A stretch of DNA of 64,000 bases from an uncultured Shewanella sp. (GCF_947501225.1 NZ_CANMUW010000002.1:389757-453756); one strand, 5' to 3'. Positions 27,749 to 37,415 are shown, numbered from the stretch's first letter. A program made the numbers and translations. Notes: generated by a model not told the origin, from the letters alone.

Positions 27749-28273
27749 CTAATCAAACAGAACATCTTCCGCACGTTCAAGTTCGATCTGTAATTTTGCC
27801 ATAAACTTCAATTTTCGAATAAGATCCGCAGCTTCAGACTGCTCCTCTTCAGCGTCGCTTTGAAGCAACTGAGCTAAATTCTGCTCAATCTCTCTAGCGT
27901 AAACTGAAAATGATTCGTGTAGCTCGGCGATCAACTCATCAGGTTCGCTACTGTGGGCGATATCCTCCAGGGCCTCTCTCCACTCCATCTGCTGCATCAA
28001 AAAATGAGTATCTTTGACAGTCGTTGCCTCGTGTAGAAGATCAAACCCATTCAAAACAAGAATATGCTCGGCTCTTGTTATTGGATTTTTCAACGTCGAG
28101 AAGCCGTCGTTAATCTGTGCAGTACGTTGGACGGCAATACGTTTATCTTGCTCACTGGAGTTAGCAAACTTATCGGGATGAACCGCCCTTTGCAGTTCGC
28201 GATAGCGCTCTGCAAGTAAGGCGGTGTCTATTTCGTAGGAAGGCGTAAAACTAAACAGCTCAAAATAGTTCAT
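27749..28273 (-). CDS. hscB: J-domain co-chaperone HscB
   Basis: 174 residues. The N-terminal J-domain has the HPD motif ([10 protein letters not shown], near residue 32) and the C-terminal three-helix domain binds IscU. It stimulates the HscA ATPase. It begins 19 nt after iscA in the operon. Confidence 0.96.
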   Translation of the reverse strand: MNYFELFSFTPSYEIDTALLAERYRELQRAVHPDKFANSSEQDKRIAVQRTAQINDGFSTLKNPITRAEHILVLNGFDLLHEATTVKDTHFLMQQMEWREALEDIAHSSEPDELIAELHESFSVYAREIEQNLAQLLQSDAEEEQSEAADLIRKLKFMAKLQIELERAEDVLFD

Positions 28274-28292
28274 GAATCAATTCTTTTGACGG

Positions 28293-28616
28293 TTAGACTG
28301 TGAAACTCTCACCACAGCCACACTCCCCTTTTGCATTAGGGTTGTTAAACTGAAAGCCTTCATTGAGCCCCTCTTTTACGAAGTCGAGCTCGATACCCTG
28401 GAGGTAGATGAAGCTCTTGGCATCAATGATAATTTTTACATCGCCTATCTCATAAACTTCATCATCATCGTTCAACTCATCAACAAACTCTAGTATATAT
28501 GCCATACCAGAGCATCCTGACGTCTTGAGCCCCAAGCGCAATCCAATCCCCTTGCCGCGACTCTCGAGAAAGCTTTTTACACGTTCTGCAGCCGCGGGAG
28601 TCATTGTTATAGCCAT
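28293..28616 (-). CDS. iscA: A-type Fe-S carrier protein IscA
   Basis: 107 residues with the three conserved cysteines, one in [11 protein letters not shown] and two in [10 protein letters not shown]-type carriers pass clusters to [4Fe-4S] enzymes. It begins 14 nt after iscU. Confidence 0.96.
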   Translation of the reverse strand: MAITMTPAAAERVKSFLESRGKGIGLRLGLKTSGCSGMAYILEFVDELNDDDEVYEIGDVKIIIDAKSFIYLQGIELDFVKEGLNEGFQFNNPNAKGECGCGESFTV

Positions 28617-28630
28617 CTTAACTCCGGAAA

Positions 28631-29014
28631 TTACTTAGTTTGCTTTGACTTATAATCGTCGATTGCAGCCTTGATTGCATCTTCAGCCAAAATTGAGCAA
28701 TGGATTTTTACCGGAGGCAATGCTAGTTCTTCAGCAATATCGGTATTCTTAATCGCTGCAGCTTCTTCAATCGTTTTCCCTTTAACCCATTCGGTTACCA
28801 GAGAGCTAGATGCGATTGCGCTTCCGCAACCATAAGTTTTAAACTTAGCATCTTCAATCAGACCATCGTCATCGATCTTCAGCTGTAGCTTCATCACATC
28901 ACCACACGCTGGTGCACCGACCATACCGGTCACGACCGACGGATCATTTTTATCGAAAGAACCTACGTTTCTGGGGTTCTCATAATGTTCTAGTACTTTT
29001 TCGCTGTAAGCCAT
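28631..29014 (-). CDS. iscU: Fe-S scaffold protein IscU
   Basis: 127-residue scaffold on which IscS and iron build the cluster. Ligand residues are C37 (APACGD), C63 (YGCGSA), H105 and C106 ([11 protein letters not shown]), with D39. LPPVK at 99-103 is the HscA recognition motif. It begins 36 nt after iscS. Confidence 0.98.
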   Translation of the reverse strand: MAYSEKVLEHYENPRNVGSFDKNDPSVVTGMVGAPACGDVMKLQLKIDDDGLIEDAKFKTYGCGSAIASSSLVTEWVKGKTIEEAAAIKNTDIAEELALPPVKIHCSILAEDAIKAAIDDYKSKQTK

Positions 29015-29050
29015 GGTACTGCTCCAATCTCTATATTCGTTTTAACCGGA

Positions 29051-30265
29051 TTAATGGTGAGCCCACTGAACCTTGTCCAGATCTACACCATCTTGAAACA
29101 TCTCCCAAAGTGGAGACATCTCCCGTAAGTCGCCAATAGACTTGTTAATAGTCTCAATTGCATGATCGATCTCCTCTTCAGTCGTAAAACGACCGATAGA
29201 GAAACGAATTGAGCTATGTGCCATCTCATCATTCAAACCCAGTGCTCTGAGCACATAGCTTGGTTCTAAACTTGCGGATGTACATGCCGAGCCTGATGAT
29301 ACGGCGAGGTCTTTAAGCGCCATCATCAATGACTCACCTTCGACGAAGTTAAAGCTGACGTTAAGGCTACCGCAGTAGCTCTGCTCGAAGTCACCATTGA
29401 TGTAGGTTTCTTCAATGCCTTTAACACCATTCCACAATCTGTCTCTTAACTTGCGAATACGTGCATTGTCAGTTGTCATCTCAGCTTTGGCTATCGCGGC
29501 GGCTTCACCCATACCCACAATTTGGTGAGTGGCGAGTGTACCACTGCGCATACCACGCTCATGGCCTCCACCATGCATGGTTGCCTCAAGACGGATACGT
29601 GGTTTACGGCGCACATAGAGTGCTCCGATACCTTTAGGGCCATACATCTTGTGAGCAGAGATGGAGATCAGGTCGACTTTCATTGACTGAACATCGATAG
29701 GCAGCTTACCTGCGCTCTGCGCGGCATCCACATGGAAAACGATCTTCTTACTACGGCATAAGTCACCGATAGCAGCGATATCATGAATAACACCGATCTC
29801 ATTATTCACATGCATGATGCTCACAAGAATCGTATCTTCACGCATCGCAGCTTCGATTGTCTCAAGCGGGATTAGACCATTAGACTCTGGGGCAAGGTAG
29901 GTGACTTCGAAACCCTCACGCTCAAGCTGGCGACAAGTGTCGAGAACAGCTTTATGTTCAGTCTTACTGGTGATGATGTGCTTGCCTTTCTTATGGTAGA
30001 AATGAGCCACACCTTTAATAGCCAAGTTGTCTGATTCAGTTGCACCCGAAGTAAAAACAATTTCTCGCGGATCGGCGTTGATCAGGTCTGCAACTTGATT
30101 ACGGGCAATATCGACTGCCTCTTCGGCTTGCCAACCATAACGGTGAGAACGAGACGCCGGGTTACCAAATATGCCGTCCATAGTCATGCACTGCATCATT
30201 TTTTCTGCAACACGAGGGTCAACCGGCGTTGTCGCAGCATAATCTAAATAGATAGGAAGCTTCAT
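29051..30265 (-). CDS. iscS: cysteine desulfurase IscS
   Basis: 404 residues from the ATG at 30265 (the GTG one codon earlier is less likely). It is a PLP enzyme making persulfide sulfur from cysteine for Fe-S clusters and tRNA thiolation. The PLP lysine is in [11 protein letters not shown] (near 206) and the mobile-loop cysteine in [12 protein letters not shown] (near 328). The length is identical to E. coli IscS. It follows iscR after 75 nt. Confidence 0.98.
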   Translation of the reverse strand: MKLPIYLDYAATTPVDPRVAEKMMQCMTMDGIFGNPASRSHRYGWQAEEAVDIARNQVADLINADPREIVFTSGATESDNLAIKGVAHFYHKKGKHIITSKTEHKAVLDTCRQLEREGFEVTYLAPESNGLIPLETIEAAMREDTILVSIMHVNNEIGVIHDIAAIGDLCRSKKIVFHVDAAQSAGKLPIDVQSMKVDLISISAHKMYGPKGIGALYVRRKPRIRLEATMHGGGHERGMRSGTLATHQIVGMGEAAAIAKAEMTTDNARIRKLRDRLWNGVKGIEETYINGDFEQSYCGSLNVSFNFVEGESLMMALKDLAVSSGSACTSASLEPSYVLRALGLNDEMAHSSIRFSIGRFTTEEEIDHAIETINKSIGDLREMSPLWEMFQDGVDLDKVQWAHH

Positions 30266-30340
30266 CACACACTCCGTACTTACAGCCCATGAAAGGACTC
30301 AGCAAAGTACAAAAAATTATTTAATAATAACAAAGTTAAC

Positions 30341-30802
30341 TTATAGCGTTACTCTTTGTTCCTGTTGCAATTCATCTTGCTTAATCGAGATAAACTGAAC
30401 GTCACGTTTATCCATTAAGCCGGCAAGGCTAATTCCATTTAAGAAATCAGATATCTGTTTACTCAAATCACCCCATAAAGAGTGAGTCAGACAGCGCGTA
30501 CCACTTTGACAGTTACCTTGCCCCTGACAACGTGTTGCATCGACAGATTCATCGACGGCACGTACGACCATACCCACAGAGATCTCATCAGCATCGGCAC
30601 CAAGGCGATAACCACCACCAGGTCCTCTGACACTCGAAACCAATCCATGTTTTCTCAGTTTTGCGAAAAGTTGTTCAAGATAAGAAAGAGAGATCCCTTG
30701 GCGCTCAGAAATATCGGCCAACGGCACTGGACCCGATGTAGAATGCATAGCAACATCTAACATGGCTGTCACAGCATAACGACCTTTCGATGTAAGTTTC
30801 AT
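30341..30802 (-). CDS. iscR: Fe-S cluster regulator IscR
   Basis: 153 residues from the ATG at 30802 ([16 protein letters not shown]). Rrf2-family winged helix-turn-helix (about 1-80) with [2Fe-2S] ligands C92, C98, C104 and H107, the same positions as in E. coli. Holo-IscR represses the isc operon through type-1 sites, and one perfect site lies upstream of this gene, so feedback control is visible. An upstream ATG at 30838 is rejected because the extension is not conserved and overlaps the operator side. Confidence 0.96.
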   Translation of the reverse strand: MKLTSKGRYAVTAMLDVAMHSTSGPVPLADISERQGISLSYLEQLFAKLRKHGLVSSVRGPGGGYRLGADADEISVGMVVRAVDESVDATRCQGQGNCQSGTRCLTHSLWGDLSKQISDFLNGISLAGLMDKRDVQFISIKQDELQQEQRVTL

Positions 30803-30840
30803 AGCAACCCGCTCCCATAAATGCATAAGGGAATTCAAAC

Positions 30841-30865
30841 ATACCCGACTATTTTAGTCAAGTAT
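30841..30865 (-). promoter_or_regulatory. type-1 IscR operator upstream of iscR
   Basis: The 25 bases from ATACCCGACT to AGTCAAGTAT match the type-1 IscR consensus (ATASYYGACT, four variable bases, then YAGTCRRSTAT form) at every defined position. A second, degenerate copy may lie at about 30874-30900. It sits 39-63 bp upstream of the iscR ATG, over the expected promoter. Confidence 0.85.
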
Positions 30866-31018
30866 TAGACCTTATAATTTACTCAAGTATTCGGTCTATA
30901 TCCAAACTGAGTGTAAACGGGATTTTTCAGCAGAAAATACCCTGTCACTTTGGTGGGGTATTTAACCTGTTTCTCTTAAAAGATTCAATGAATGTTTACA
31001 ACTTAGCGCACTAAAAGA

Positions 31019-31840
31019 TCAGATTATGGGATCAAACTCATCAATTGACTGCTTACGCTTCTGCGCAGCGGCTAATTCGGCATCAATGAACTCATCCACC
31101 TCCAGTTCCGGCAGCTTGTCAGTACACACACTTCCACCCATAGATTGAACGGCCTGGCATACCTCCTGCACCTTTGAGTCCATCAGGTGCATGTGATCCA
31201 GCATCTGACCTATGGCATTAGCTACCGGGTCCGGATTATCAGGCGAAACAGCATAGGCATCGAAGCCATACTTTTTAGCCATCTCAGTGCGTCGTTTGGA
31301 CTTCTCTTTATTGGCCTCATTCGGCGTTGACACCACCCGACCGGGGATCCCTACAACTGTCGTATCTTTAGGTACATCTTTAACCACCACAGAGTTAGAA
31401 CCGACTCTGGCTCCGTCATTCATGGTGATCGGACCTAAAACTTTAGCCCCTGCGCCAATAACGACGTTGTTACCCAATGTAGGGTGCCGTTTGCCGGACT
31501 GCCAGGTTGTCCCACCTAAGGTTACACCGTGGTATAGAGTACAATCATGGCCGATTTCGGCAGTTTCACCAATCACAACTCCCATACCGTGATCGATGAA
31601 AAAACGATCACCGATAGTCGCCCCGGGATGGATCTCTATTCCGGTCATCCAACGGGCAAATGTCGAGAGACAACGGGAAGTTAAACGCCACTTTCGCTTC
31701 CATAGCTTATGGCTCACTCTATGGATCCAGATAGCGTGCATACCCGGATAGTTCAGTAACACTTCGAACGTACCGTGTGCAGCAGGGTCCCGATGATAGA
31801 TAGACGCGATATCATCTTTAAGTCGAGCGATAACTCCCAT
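31019..31840 (-). CDS. cysE: serine O-acetyltransferase
   Basis: 273 residues; it makes O-acetylserine, the first step of cysteine synthesis. An N-terminal helical part is followed by a left-handed beta-helix of hexapeptide repeats ([42 protein letters not shown]) with the catalytic His in DHGMGVVIG. The C-terminal tail (about 190-273) is longer than usual and charged. It lies 14 nt after trmJ and upstream of iscR, so cysteine supply and Fe-S assembly genes are adjacent. This form near isc is common in gamma- and betaproteobacteria. Confidence 0.92.
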   Translation of the reverse strand: MGVIARLKDDIASIYHRDPAAHGTFEVLLNYPGMHAIWIHRVSHKLWKRKWRLTSRCLSTFARWMTGIEIHPGATIGDRFFIDHGMGVVIGETAEIGHDCTLYHGVTLGGTTWQSGKRHPTLGNNVVIGAGAKVLGPITMNDGARVGSNSVVVKDVPKDTTVVGIPGRVVSTPNEANKEKSKRRTEMAKKYGFDAYAVSPDNPDPVANAIGQMLDHMHLMDSKVQEVCQAVQSMGGSVCTDKLPELEVDEFIDAELAAAQKRKQSIDEFDPII

Positions 31841-31854
31841 ATGTATCTCGTTCC

Positions 31855-32619
31855 TTATGCTTCGTTATTGTCTTTTGATGCCAGTTTCTTGTCGATAGAG
31901 GTTAACATCCCTCTCAGGATATTCATCTCCTGCCTCTCCAATCTAGCTCGACTAAACAGACGGCGTAACTTAATCATCACCTGGCCGGGGTGCTGCTTAA
32001 CAATAAAGCCGGTAGACAACATGGTTTTCTCCAGATGCTCAAAGAAGTTTTCACGCTCTTTGGCAAACGGGTATTCGTTCACAGGTTCAACATAGCCTTC
32101 AGGCTTGGCGTTTTCAAAATCACGCTGAACCTGAGCAAGGTGAGCCACCCTTGCCTCATAACAGATGATCTGCACCGCTTGAGCCAGGTTTAATGAAGTA
32201 TATTCAGGGTTTGCCGGTATCGCGACGTGGAAGTTACACTTCTGTAACTCCTCGTTAGTTAACCCGTTATTTTCACGGCCAAAAACAATCGCAACCGGGC
32301 CATCCAGAGCAGATTGAACTAACTTCTCTCCCGCCTCTCTCGGCTCAAGCATGGGCCAATCCAGTGTTCGACTACGAGCACTTGTCGCGATAACCAGGCT
32401 ACAGTCAGCGATAGCTTCAGCCACACTATCGACAGTGACCGCATGTTTAAGGATATCTGACGCCCCGGCTGCTAAGGCCACTGAATGTCCATCGGGTTCA
32501 ACACGAGGTTCGGCAAGATAGAGTGTGGAGAGCCCCATGGTTTTCATTGCACGGGCAGTGGAACCTATGTTCCCCGGGTGAGATGTACCTACGAGTACGA
32601 CGCGAATATTGCTGAGCAT
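31855..32619 (-). CDS. trmJ: tRNA (Cm32/Um32) 2'-O-methyltransferase TrmJ
   Basis: 254-residue SPOUT (TrmH-type) methyltransferase for nucleotide 32 of the tRNA anticodon loop. N-terminal [17 protein letters not shown] and the knot motifs [15 protein letters not shown] and [14 protein letters not shown] are typical. In E. coli trmJ is also just upstream of the isc operon. It probably forms a transcript with cysE. Confidence 0.95.
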   Translation of the reverse strand: MLSNIRVVLVGTSHPGNIGSTARAMKTMGLSTLYLAEPRVEPDGHSVALAAGASDILKHAVTVDSVAEAIADCSLVIATSARSRTLDWPMLEPREAGEKLVQSALDGPVAIVFGRENNGLTNEELQKCNFHVAIPANPEYTSLNLAQAVQIICYEARVAHLAQVQRDFENAKPEGYVEPVNEYPFAKERENFFEHLEKTMLSTGFIVKQHPGQVMIKLRRLFSRARLERQEMNILRGMLTSIDKKLASKDNNEA

Positions 32620-32942
32620 GAAACTTCTTACTTTAATAAAAGAACATAACGCGCAATATTATCACAGCCGGTGACGATTCTTTAATACAAAAATGGTATT
32701 TGCCCGATCATAAAGTTTCCTTGTAACTGAGGTAATACCTGTACAAAATGACACCGACGCAGCTTAATAGCTACAAAGAGTCCTCTAAAAGCTGAATTTC
32801 ATCTAAAGCGACGACTTCCATCTTATACAGATCCCCCCCGCCTTCAGTTAAAAGCGCCACTAACAAGTCGTCCGGTTTTCAAGGTTCAATATGGTACCGG
32901 TAGCAGCTATGGGCTCAGGGGCAGCCTGTCTGCATACAGGCC
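32620..32942. other. intergenic region trmJ/suhB
   Basis: About 320 bases between divergent genes. It holds the trmJ promoter side and a GCCTGT/ACAGGC inverted repeat just upstream of the suhB promoter. No supported open frame was found. Confidence 0.5.
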
Positions 32943-32970
32943 TTGCACTTTACGGCGATGGGCGTATAAT
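32943..32970 (+). promoter_or_regulatory. sigma-70 promoter of suhB
   Basis: TTGCAC (32943-32948), a 16-bp spacer, and a perfect TATAAT (32965-32970). It gives a leader of about 40 nt before the suhB ATG. Confidence 0.7.
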
Positions 32971-33016
32971 GCGCTGCGATTATTTATATCTGTTCTTTAA
33001 AATCCAGGGGATTGTA

Positions 33017-33820
33017 ATGCATCCGATGCAGACTATTGCTGTGCGCGCTGCCCGCGCCGCCGGCCAAACGATTATACGTGCCTTCACAGAACTCGACAAA
33101 GTTGAGGTCACTGCGAAAGGTATTAATGACTACGTAACAAACGTAGATAAAGAAGCAGAAGCTGCCATTACCTATCAGATCCGTAAATCTTACCCCGACC
33201 ACACCATCGTTGGTGAAGAGTCTGGTGAGAACAGAGGCGAAAGCAGTGATTTCGTCTGGATTGTCGATCCTCTGGATGGCACTAACAACTTTGTTAGAGG
33301 CATTCCACACTTCGCGGTTTCTATCGCAGTTCAACATAAAGGCAAGACCGAAGTTGCCGTTGTTTATGACCCTATTCGCGACGAACTATTTACCGCCGTT
33401 CGTGGTAAAGGTGCAAAACTAAACGATTTCCGTATCCGTGTTTCTAAGCATAACGATCTTAGCAATTCAATTATTGCTACAGGCTTCCCTTTTAAGGCCA
33501 AACAGCATACTGAAACCTACATGAAAATTTTCAGCGAAATTTTCACTCAATGTGCAGATGTTCGTCGTGCAGGTTCTGCAGCACTCGATCTCGCGTATGT
33601 TGCTGCCGGTCGCGTCGACGGCTTCTTCGAGATTGGCCTGAAACCTTGGGACATCGCAGCCGGTGAACTGATTGTTCGCGAAGCAGGCGGTACGGTAACC
33701 GACTTTACCGGCAACCATGGTTATATGAATTCGGGTAACATTATTGCAGGTGCGCCAAAAGCCACATCAATAATCGTAAAATCTGCTCGCCCGCTATTGA
33801 GTGATGCACTTAAGCGCTAA
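33017..33820 (+). CDS. suhB: inositol-1-monophosphatase / Nus factor SuhB
   Basis: 267 residues from the ATG at 33017 (MHPMQTIAVRAARAAGQ), preceded by CAGGGGATT. Mg-dependent sugar phosphatase motifs are GEESGE, WIVDPLDGTNNF and KPWDIAAGELIVREAGG. In E. coli SuhB is also a subunit of the rRNA antitermination complex. Upstream in-frame starts at 32891 would extend into the promoter, so they are rejected. It ends at its own terminator. Confidence 0.96.
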   Translation: MHPMQTIAVRAARAAGQTIIRAFTELDKVEVTAKGINDYVTNVDKEAEAAITYQIRKSYPDHTIVGEESGENRGESSDFVWIVDPLDGTNNFVRGIPHFAVSIAVQHKGKTEVAVVYDPIRDELFTAVRGKGAKLNDFRIRVSKHNDLSNSIIATGFPFKAKQHTETYMKIFSEIFTQCADVRRAGSAALDLAYVAAGRVDGFFEIGLKPWDIAAGELIVREAGGTVTDFTGNHGYMNSGNIIAGAPKATSIIVKSARPLLSDALKR

Positions 33821-33848
33821 ACCGCCAAGAACAGATTATTTAACTAAG

Positions 33849-33877
33849 AAGCCATCATTATTATGATGGCTTTTTTT
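33849..33877 (+). terminator. suhB terminator
   Basis: AAGCCATCAT pairs with ATGATGGCTT and is followed by a T-run. Confidence 0.9.
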
Positions 33878-33919
33878 CTCCCCTAAGTACAAATTTAATC
33901 TTAACTACTCACACATATT

Positions 33920-33947
33920 TACATGCATTACAAATAAATCTTATAAT
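33920..33947 (+). promoter_or_regulatory. nnrS promoter with NsrR-like operator
   Basis: The 23 bases at 33920-33942 read ACATGCATT on the left and AAATAAATCTT on the right; they match the NsrR palindrome (AAGATGCATTT and its complement, separated by one base) at about 17 of 23 positions. A promoter TTTACA (33918-33923) with TATAAT (33942-33947) and an 18-bp spacer overlaps it. Bound NsrR would block the promoter until nitric oxide is present. Confidence 0.7.
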
Positions 33948-33981
33948 ATCCGACATATTTACTAGGTTATTAGAGAGTGGC

Positions 33982-35154
33982 ATGCTAAACATCGACGAAC
34001 CGGCTCATTTACAACCAAAATTTGCACTTTTTAATTTAGGATTCAGGCCTTTCTTCCTCTTGGGAGCCCTGTTTAGCCTTATCTCCATCGGTATCTGGGG
34101 GGGATTCTTCTTTGGCCATTTTCAGTTTTCCCCACATGGCGACCCCATATGGTGGCATGGCCATGAGATGATATTTGGCTTCGTGATGGCCATTATCGCA
34201 GGCTTCCTGCTAACTGCAGTACAAAACTGGACCGGACAGCCCGGCATCAAAGGCATCGCCCTTATGGGACTGGCTGTTGTTTGGCTGTTACCTCGAATTT
34301 TACTGCTTAATAACGGTTGGCTTCCACTGCAGACCGTTATGGCACTCGATCTGGCTTTCGCACCGTTAACAGCGCTTTTTTTGGCAAGATCGGTATTAAA
34401 GGTTAAACAATGGCGCAACTTAATCTTCGTACCTATCCTTTTGATGCTGACGTTCGTCAATGGAATGAGCTATTACGGTTTGCTGATTAATGCTCCCGAA
34501 CTGACTAAAACGGCATTATATTGTGCAATATTGCTGATGGTCACAGTCGTTGCCCTGATAGGCGGAAGAGTGATCCCATTCTTTACCGACAGAGCATCCG
34601 AATGGGAGCGTAAACCCAACATAATGTTACTTGAGGTTTCGAGCTTCGTAAGCCTGGCTCTTCTTATTGTTACCGTGTTATTTCAACAACCCATACTCAT
34701 CCAAATTGCTTCCGCAGTCGCGGGGCTCCTTCTCCTTATCAGGTGGTCACGCTGGGGGGGAAGATACACACTACAGGTGCCTCTGTTATGGTCGCTGCAT
34801 ATCAGCTACCTTTTCATTCCGCTGGGGTTACTACTTATCGCAACCGGCAACCACTTTTCGGCTGGCCTTCACGGTATCACTCTGGGTGGATTAGGAGGCA
34901 TGATTTTAGCCATGATGGCCAGAGTCTCTCTGGGTCATACAGGAAGAAAACTCTCTCCGCCAAGGCTAATCACAATTGCATTCATGTTAATTATTTCGGC
35001 TACGATTTTCAGAATGTTGGCAGGGCTGATGCCCGGTCATTACTTACCGCTTCTCAAGGTAGCCATCGGCAGCTGGCTTCTCTCCTTTGCCATTTTCCTG
35101 TATCACTACGCCCCTATCTTATTCAAAGCAAGGGTCGATGGCAGGCCCGGTTAA
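33982..35154 (+). CDS. nnrS: NnrS family membrane protein
   Basis: 390-residue heme/copper-type integral membrane protein with about 12 hydrophobic helices. The N-terminus FALFNLGFRPFFLLGA, HGHEMIFGF and the later GGRVIPFFT segment are family signatures with conserved histidines. NnrS helps cells tolerate nitric oxide by protecting cellular iron pools. The NsrR-like operator upstream supports this role. Start ATG at 33982 with an AGAGAG ribosome site. Terminator at 35161. Confidence 0.92.
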   Translation: MLNIDEPAHLQPKFALFNLGFRPFFLLGALFSLISIGIWGGFFFGHFQFSPHGDPIWWHGHEMIFGFVMAIIAGFLLTAVQNWTGQPGIKGIALMGLAVVWLLPRILLLNNGWLPLQTVMALDLAFAPLTALFLARSVLKVKQWRNLIFVPILLMLTFVNGMSYYGLLINAPELTKTALYCAILLMVTVVALIGGRVIPFFTDRASEWERKPNIMLLEVSSFVSLALLIVTVLFQQPILIQIASAVAGLLLLIRWSRWGGRYTLQVPLLWSLHISYLFIPLGLLLIATGNHFSAGLHGITLGGLGGMILAMMARVSLGHTGRKLSPPRLITIAFMLIISATIFRMLAGLMPGHYLPLLKVAIGSWLLSFAIFLYHYAPILFKARVDGRPG

Positions 35155-35160
35155 GACAAG

Positions 35161-35198
35161 CAGAGCGCCTGTTTACAAGTAGGCGCTCTGTTCATTTT
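35161..35198 (+). terminator. nnrS terminator
   Basis: Perfect 10-bp stem CAGAGCGCCT (35161-35170) with AGGCGCTCTG (35181-35190), then TTCATTTT. Confidence 0.8.
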
Positions 35199-35294
35199 AA
35201 TAGGTTTTCCAATACTGAAATCTCAACGCCTCCTCTTTTTTGGATTTATCTGCTTAATAATTAGGCGCGCCTACCTAAGTTATAATAGTATTAA

Positions 35295-35310
35295 TGTGAA
35301 TAACATCACA
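35295..35310 (+). promoter_or_regulatory. CRP box upstream of psiE
   Basis: TGTGAATAACATCACA is a perfect match to TGTGA-N6-TCACA. A TATAAT lies immediately upstream (35281-35286), which would place the box just after the start of transcription (repression, as reported for E. coli psiE). Alternatively, a TGAATACT element at 35331 lies at the right distance for class II activation. Confidence 0.75.
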
Positions 35311-35373
35311 CAGATAGAGTAGCGTAGTCCTGAATACTTGATACCATTGCAAAAAAAACGCGAAGAGGTCTTT

Positions 35374-35778
35374 ATGGGAAAGCGATACATTCAATATGGT
35401 TCAAAAAGTATCAAGACAGTTGAGCATTTTGTCCTGTTCATCATTGCAATAGCGACTATTGTTGCCATCGGTCAAGAGATATTCCATATCTTCAAAGTCG
35501 GAAAAGTTGCACTGGCCGATCTGCTGTTACTATTTATCTATTTAGAGGTGTTGGCCATGGTGGCCAACTATGCCGAGTCAGGAAAACTCCCTGTCCGCAT
35601 GCCCCTTTATATTGCCATTGTAGCCTTAGCTCGCTACCTCATCCTGGATATGAAAGCGATGGACGACTGGCGTATTCTTGCTATTTCAATATCCACGCTG
35701 ATATTAGCCTCTACTGTCATAGTGATTCGCTGGGGTCAATTAAAGCTCCCCTACCCTAAGAGTGAAGAGAACCTGTAA
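35374..35778 (+). CDS. psiE: PsiE family membrane protein
   Basis: 134 residues from the ATG at 35374 (MGKRYIQYGSKSIKTVEHF), with a GAAGAGG ribosome site. There are four hydrophobic helices (about 18-40, 48-68, 78-100, 105-125) and the PsiE core LLLLFIYLEVLAM...RMPLYIAIVALARYLI. PsiE is phosphate-starvation inducible in E. coli; its biochemical function is unknown. A perfect CRP box lies upstream and a terminator downstream. Confidence 0.88.
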   Translation: MGKRYIQYGSKSIKTVEHFVLFIIAIATIVAIGQEIFHIFKVGKVALADLLLLFIYLEVLAMVANYAESGKLPVRMPLYIAIVALARYLILDMKAMDDWRILAISISTLILASTVIVIRWGQLKLPYPKSEENL

Positions 35779-35795
35779 CACCTGCCAGTATTACA

Positions 35796-35825
35796 AACTC
35801 AGCCGATTCAGGCTGAGTTTTTTTA
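35796..35825 (+). terminator. psiE terminator
   Basis: AACTCAGCC pairs with GGCTGAGTT (35796-35804 with 35811-35819), followed by seven Ts. Confidence 0.9.
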
Positions 35826-35926
35826 TCTTATTCAACAAGCTTTTCTTGCCTGATTTTTTGTTTGTACAAGATTTATTATGCTACTTTTAAAGAGGTTAGT
35901 TTTACTTCAGTGAGAAGGGATCTTAA

Positions 35927-36241
35927 ATGAGCGATAATGTTGAAGACTTAGATGAACGACGTACCTCTTTGAGGCTGGACATGGAAGCAGAAAGAATCGT
36001 GCTCACCTGGCACGATAAAAAGGGCATTTTGAATACCGATGAAGGGATCTGTATCGATCTGGCTCGGCGAGGCGCACTGATTGATTATAAAGAGGGGTTC
36101 GAGTTGGGTGAGTTACTCAATATCACATTCAACCCTGACAATGACAAAGCACATACAGTAAAAGGCCAGGTGTGCAGAACGACACAGTGTAATCCCAATA
36201 GTTTTCATATCGCACTTCAACTGATCACAACGGATAAATAG
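35927..36241 (+). CDS. PilZ-domain protein
   Basis: 104 residues. It looks like a stand-alone PilZ domain: the arginine patch is DERRTSLRL near residues 9-16, and the second motif is DLARRGALID near 45 in place of the usual D/NxSxxG. By family it would bind cyclic di-GMP, but the changed second motif leaves this uncertain. Start ATG at 35927 with GAAGGGA upstream. It lies 100 nt before a ParA gene in the same direction. Confidence 0.7.
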   Translation: MSDNVEDLDERRTSLRLDMEAERIVLTWHDKKGILNTDEGICIDLARRGALIDYKEGFELGELLNITFNPDNDKAHTVKGQVCRTTQCNPNSFHIALQLITTDK

Positions 36242-36341
36242 TACGCATTCCTGGTTTTCAGCAGTATCAGGGAGTCTGTTCTATACTTAACGTACTTAAT
36301 AACCTAGGGTAATTCGTGCGAAAGGATATGGAGATATTTTT

Positions 36342-37010
36342 ATGATATTGCTTGTTGGCGGTGAAAAGGGTGGCGCGGGTAAGAGCTGTTTGGCCCAAAA
36401 TCTGGCTGTTCATATAACCCAAAAATTTCAAGCTAACGTACTGATGGTCGATTGCGATCCCCAGAGAACGACCTCAGATTGGATCCAGGCACGTAATGAA
36501 GACCCAAGCCTTCCAACCATCAACTGCATCCAGCTCTATGGTAAAATTCGTAATGACTTACTGAGTCAGGATGAAAGGTTTGACTATGTCATTGTTGATT
36601 GCGGCGGTCAGGATAACCTCGCAATGCGCGCTGCGATGTCTGTTGCGACCTATGTCGTATTACCGCTACGGCCTAAGCGTCGAGACCTGAAGACACTTCC
36701 GCATATGGAAGATATGTTGAGTACCTGTAAGATGGTTAACCCCAAGATGGTAGCGACAATCGTCATGACTCAGTGCCCCTCCCTCCCCAGCCAATTTAAA
36801 CGTATCCTGGAAGCTAAGGAAGTAGTACAGTCCTTTGGTTTGAGAGTGTTAAATGCTGTCACTTTCAGTCGAAATATCTACGATGATAGTGAAGAGCAAG
36901 GCTCCTCTGTCATTGAGATTGAGCCAGAAGGGAAAGCGGCAACGGAGATCCGCGCCATTGCGGATGAACTTTTTGCTATAGAGCCTGAAAATTGTTATGA
37001 GCTTAACTGA
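36342..37010 (+). CDS. ParA/MinD-family ATPase
   Basis: 222 residues, small ParA-type. Deviant Walker A GGEKGGAGKS (6-15) with signature lysine K9, the A' motif MVDCDPQ near 36-42, and Walker B VIVDCGGQD. There is no N-terminal helix-turn-helix, as in type Ib plasmid ParAs and in cargo-positioning ParAs. It overlaps the next gene by 14 nt. The target (a DNA segment, chemotaxis cluster or other cargo) is unknown; no parS-like iterons are obvious nearby. Confidence 0.88.
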   Translation: MILLVGGEKGGAGKSCLAQNLAVHITQKFQANVLMVDCDPQRTTSDWIQARNEDPSLPTINCIQLYGKIRNDLLSQDERFDYVIVDCGGQDNLAMRAAMSVATYVVLPLRPKRRDLKTLPHMEDMLSTCKMVNPKMVATIVMTQCPSLPSQFKRILEAKEVVQSFGLRVLNAVTFSRNIYDDSEEQGSSVIEIEPEGKAATEIRAIADELFAIEPENCYELN

Positions 37011-37347
37011 CCTGAAGCGAAGGAAGAAGAAAGCCCCTCGTAAGAATGTCTCAGTCGAGGATTTTATCGAAGACGCAAATAACTATGCCTTCGGTCAACC
37101 CAGTGTCGTCAGCCGCAATAGAAAGAAACGAACAAGTATCAAACATAAAGGGTTAGATAAACACTCAACAAAGATCTATAAACACGCCACTTTTTCGTTA
37201 ACCGAAGAATCTATCGGGATTTTAGATCGACTGGCTAGCCGCTCAAAGATAGCAAAATCACGCCTCATCCGTATCCTGATCTATGAGTTTTCCAACAGGA
37301 GCGAAATCGAACAGGACACGATTATTGCCAAAAACCACGATCATTAG
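36997..37347 (+). CDS. ribbon-helix-helix partner of the ParA protein
   Basis: 116 residues. A basic, disordered N-terminus (LKRRKKKAPRKN, NRKKRTSIKHKG) is followed by a predicted ribbon-helix-helix domain at about 63-102 (KHATFSLTEESIGILDRL, KIAKSRLIRILIYEF). This is the arrangement of ParG-type centromere-binding partners. The ATG overlaps the ParA gene by 14 nt, so the two are translationally coupled. Family not recognised by name. Confidence 0.65.
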   Translation: MSLTDLKRRKKKAPRKNVSVEDFIEDANNYAFGQPSVVSRNRKKRTSIKHKGLDKHSTKIYKHATFSLTEESIGILDRLASRSKIAKSRLIRILIYEFSNRSEIEQDTIIAKNHDH

Positions 37348-37379
37348 CTTAATCAGCAAGAATATGGCCATATTGAGAT

Positions 37380-37415
37380 AACAGTTCACAGCGTGACTAA
37401 CCGCCGTGAACTGTT
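37380..37415. terminator. terminator between the ParA partner gene and yecH
   Basis: Perfect 10-bp stem AACAGTTCAC (37380-37389) with GTGAACTGTT (37406-37415), T-rich on the plus side. Confidence 0.75.
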
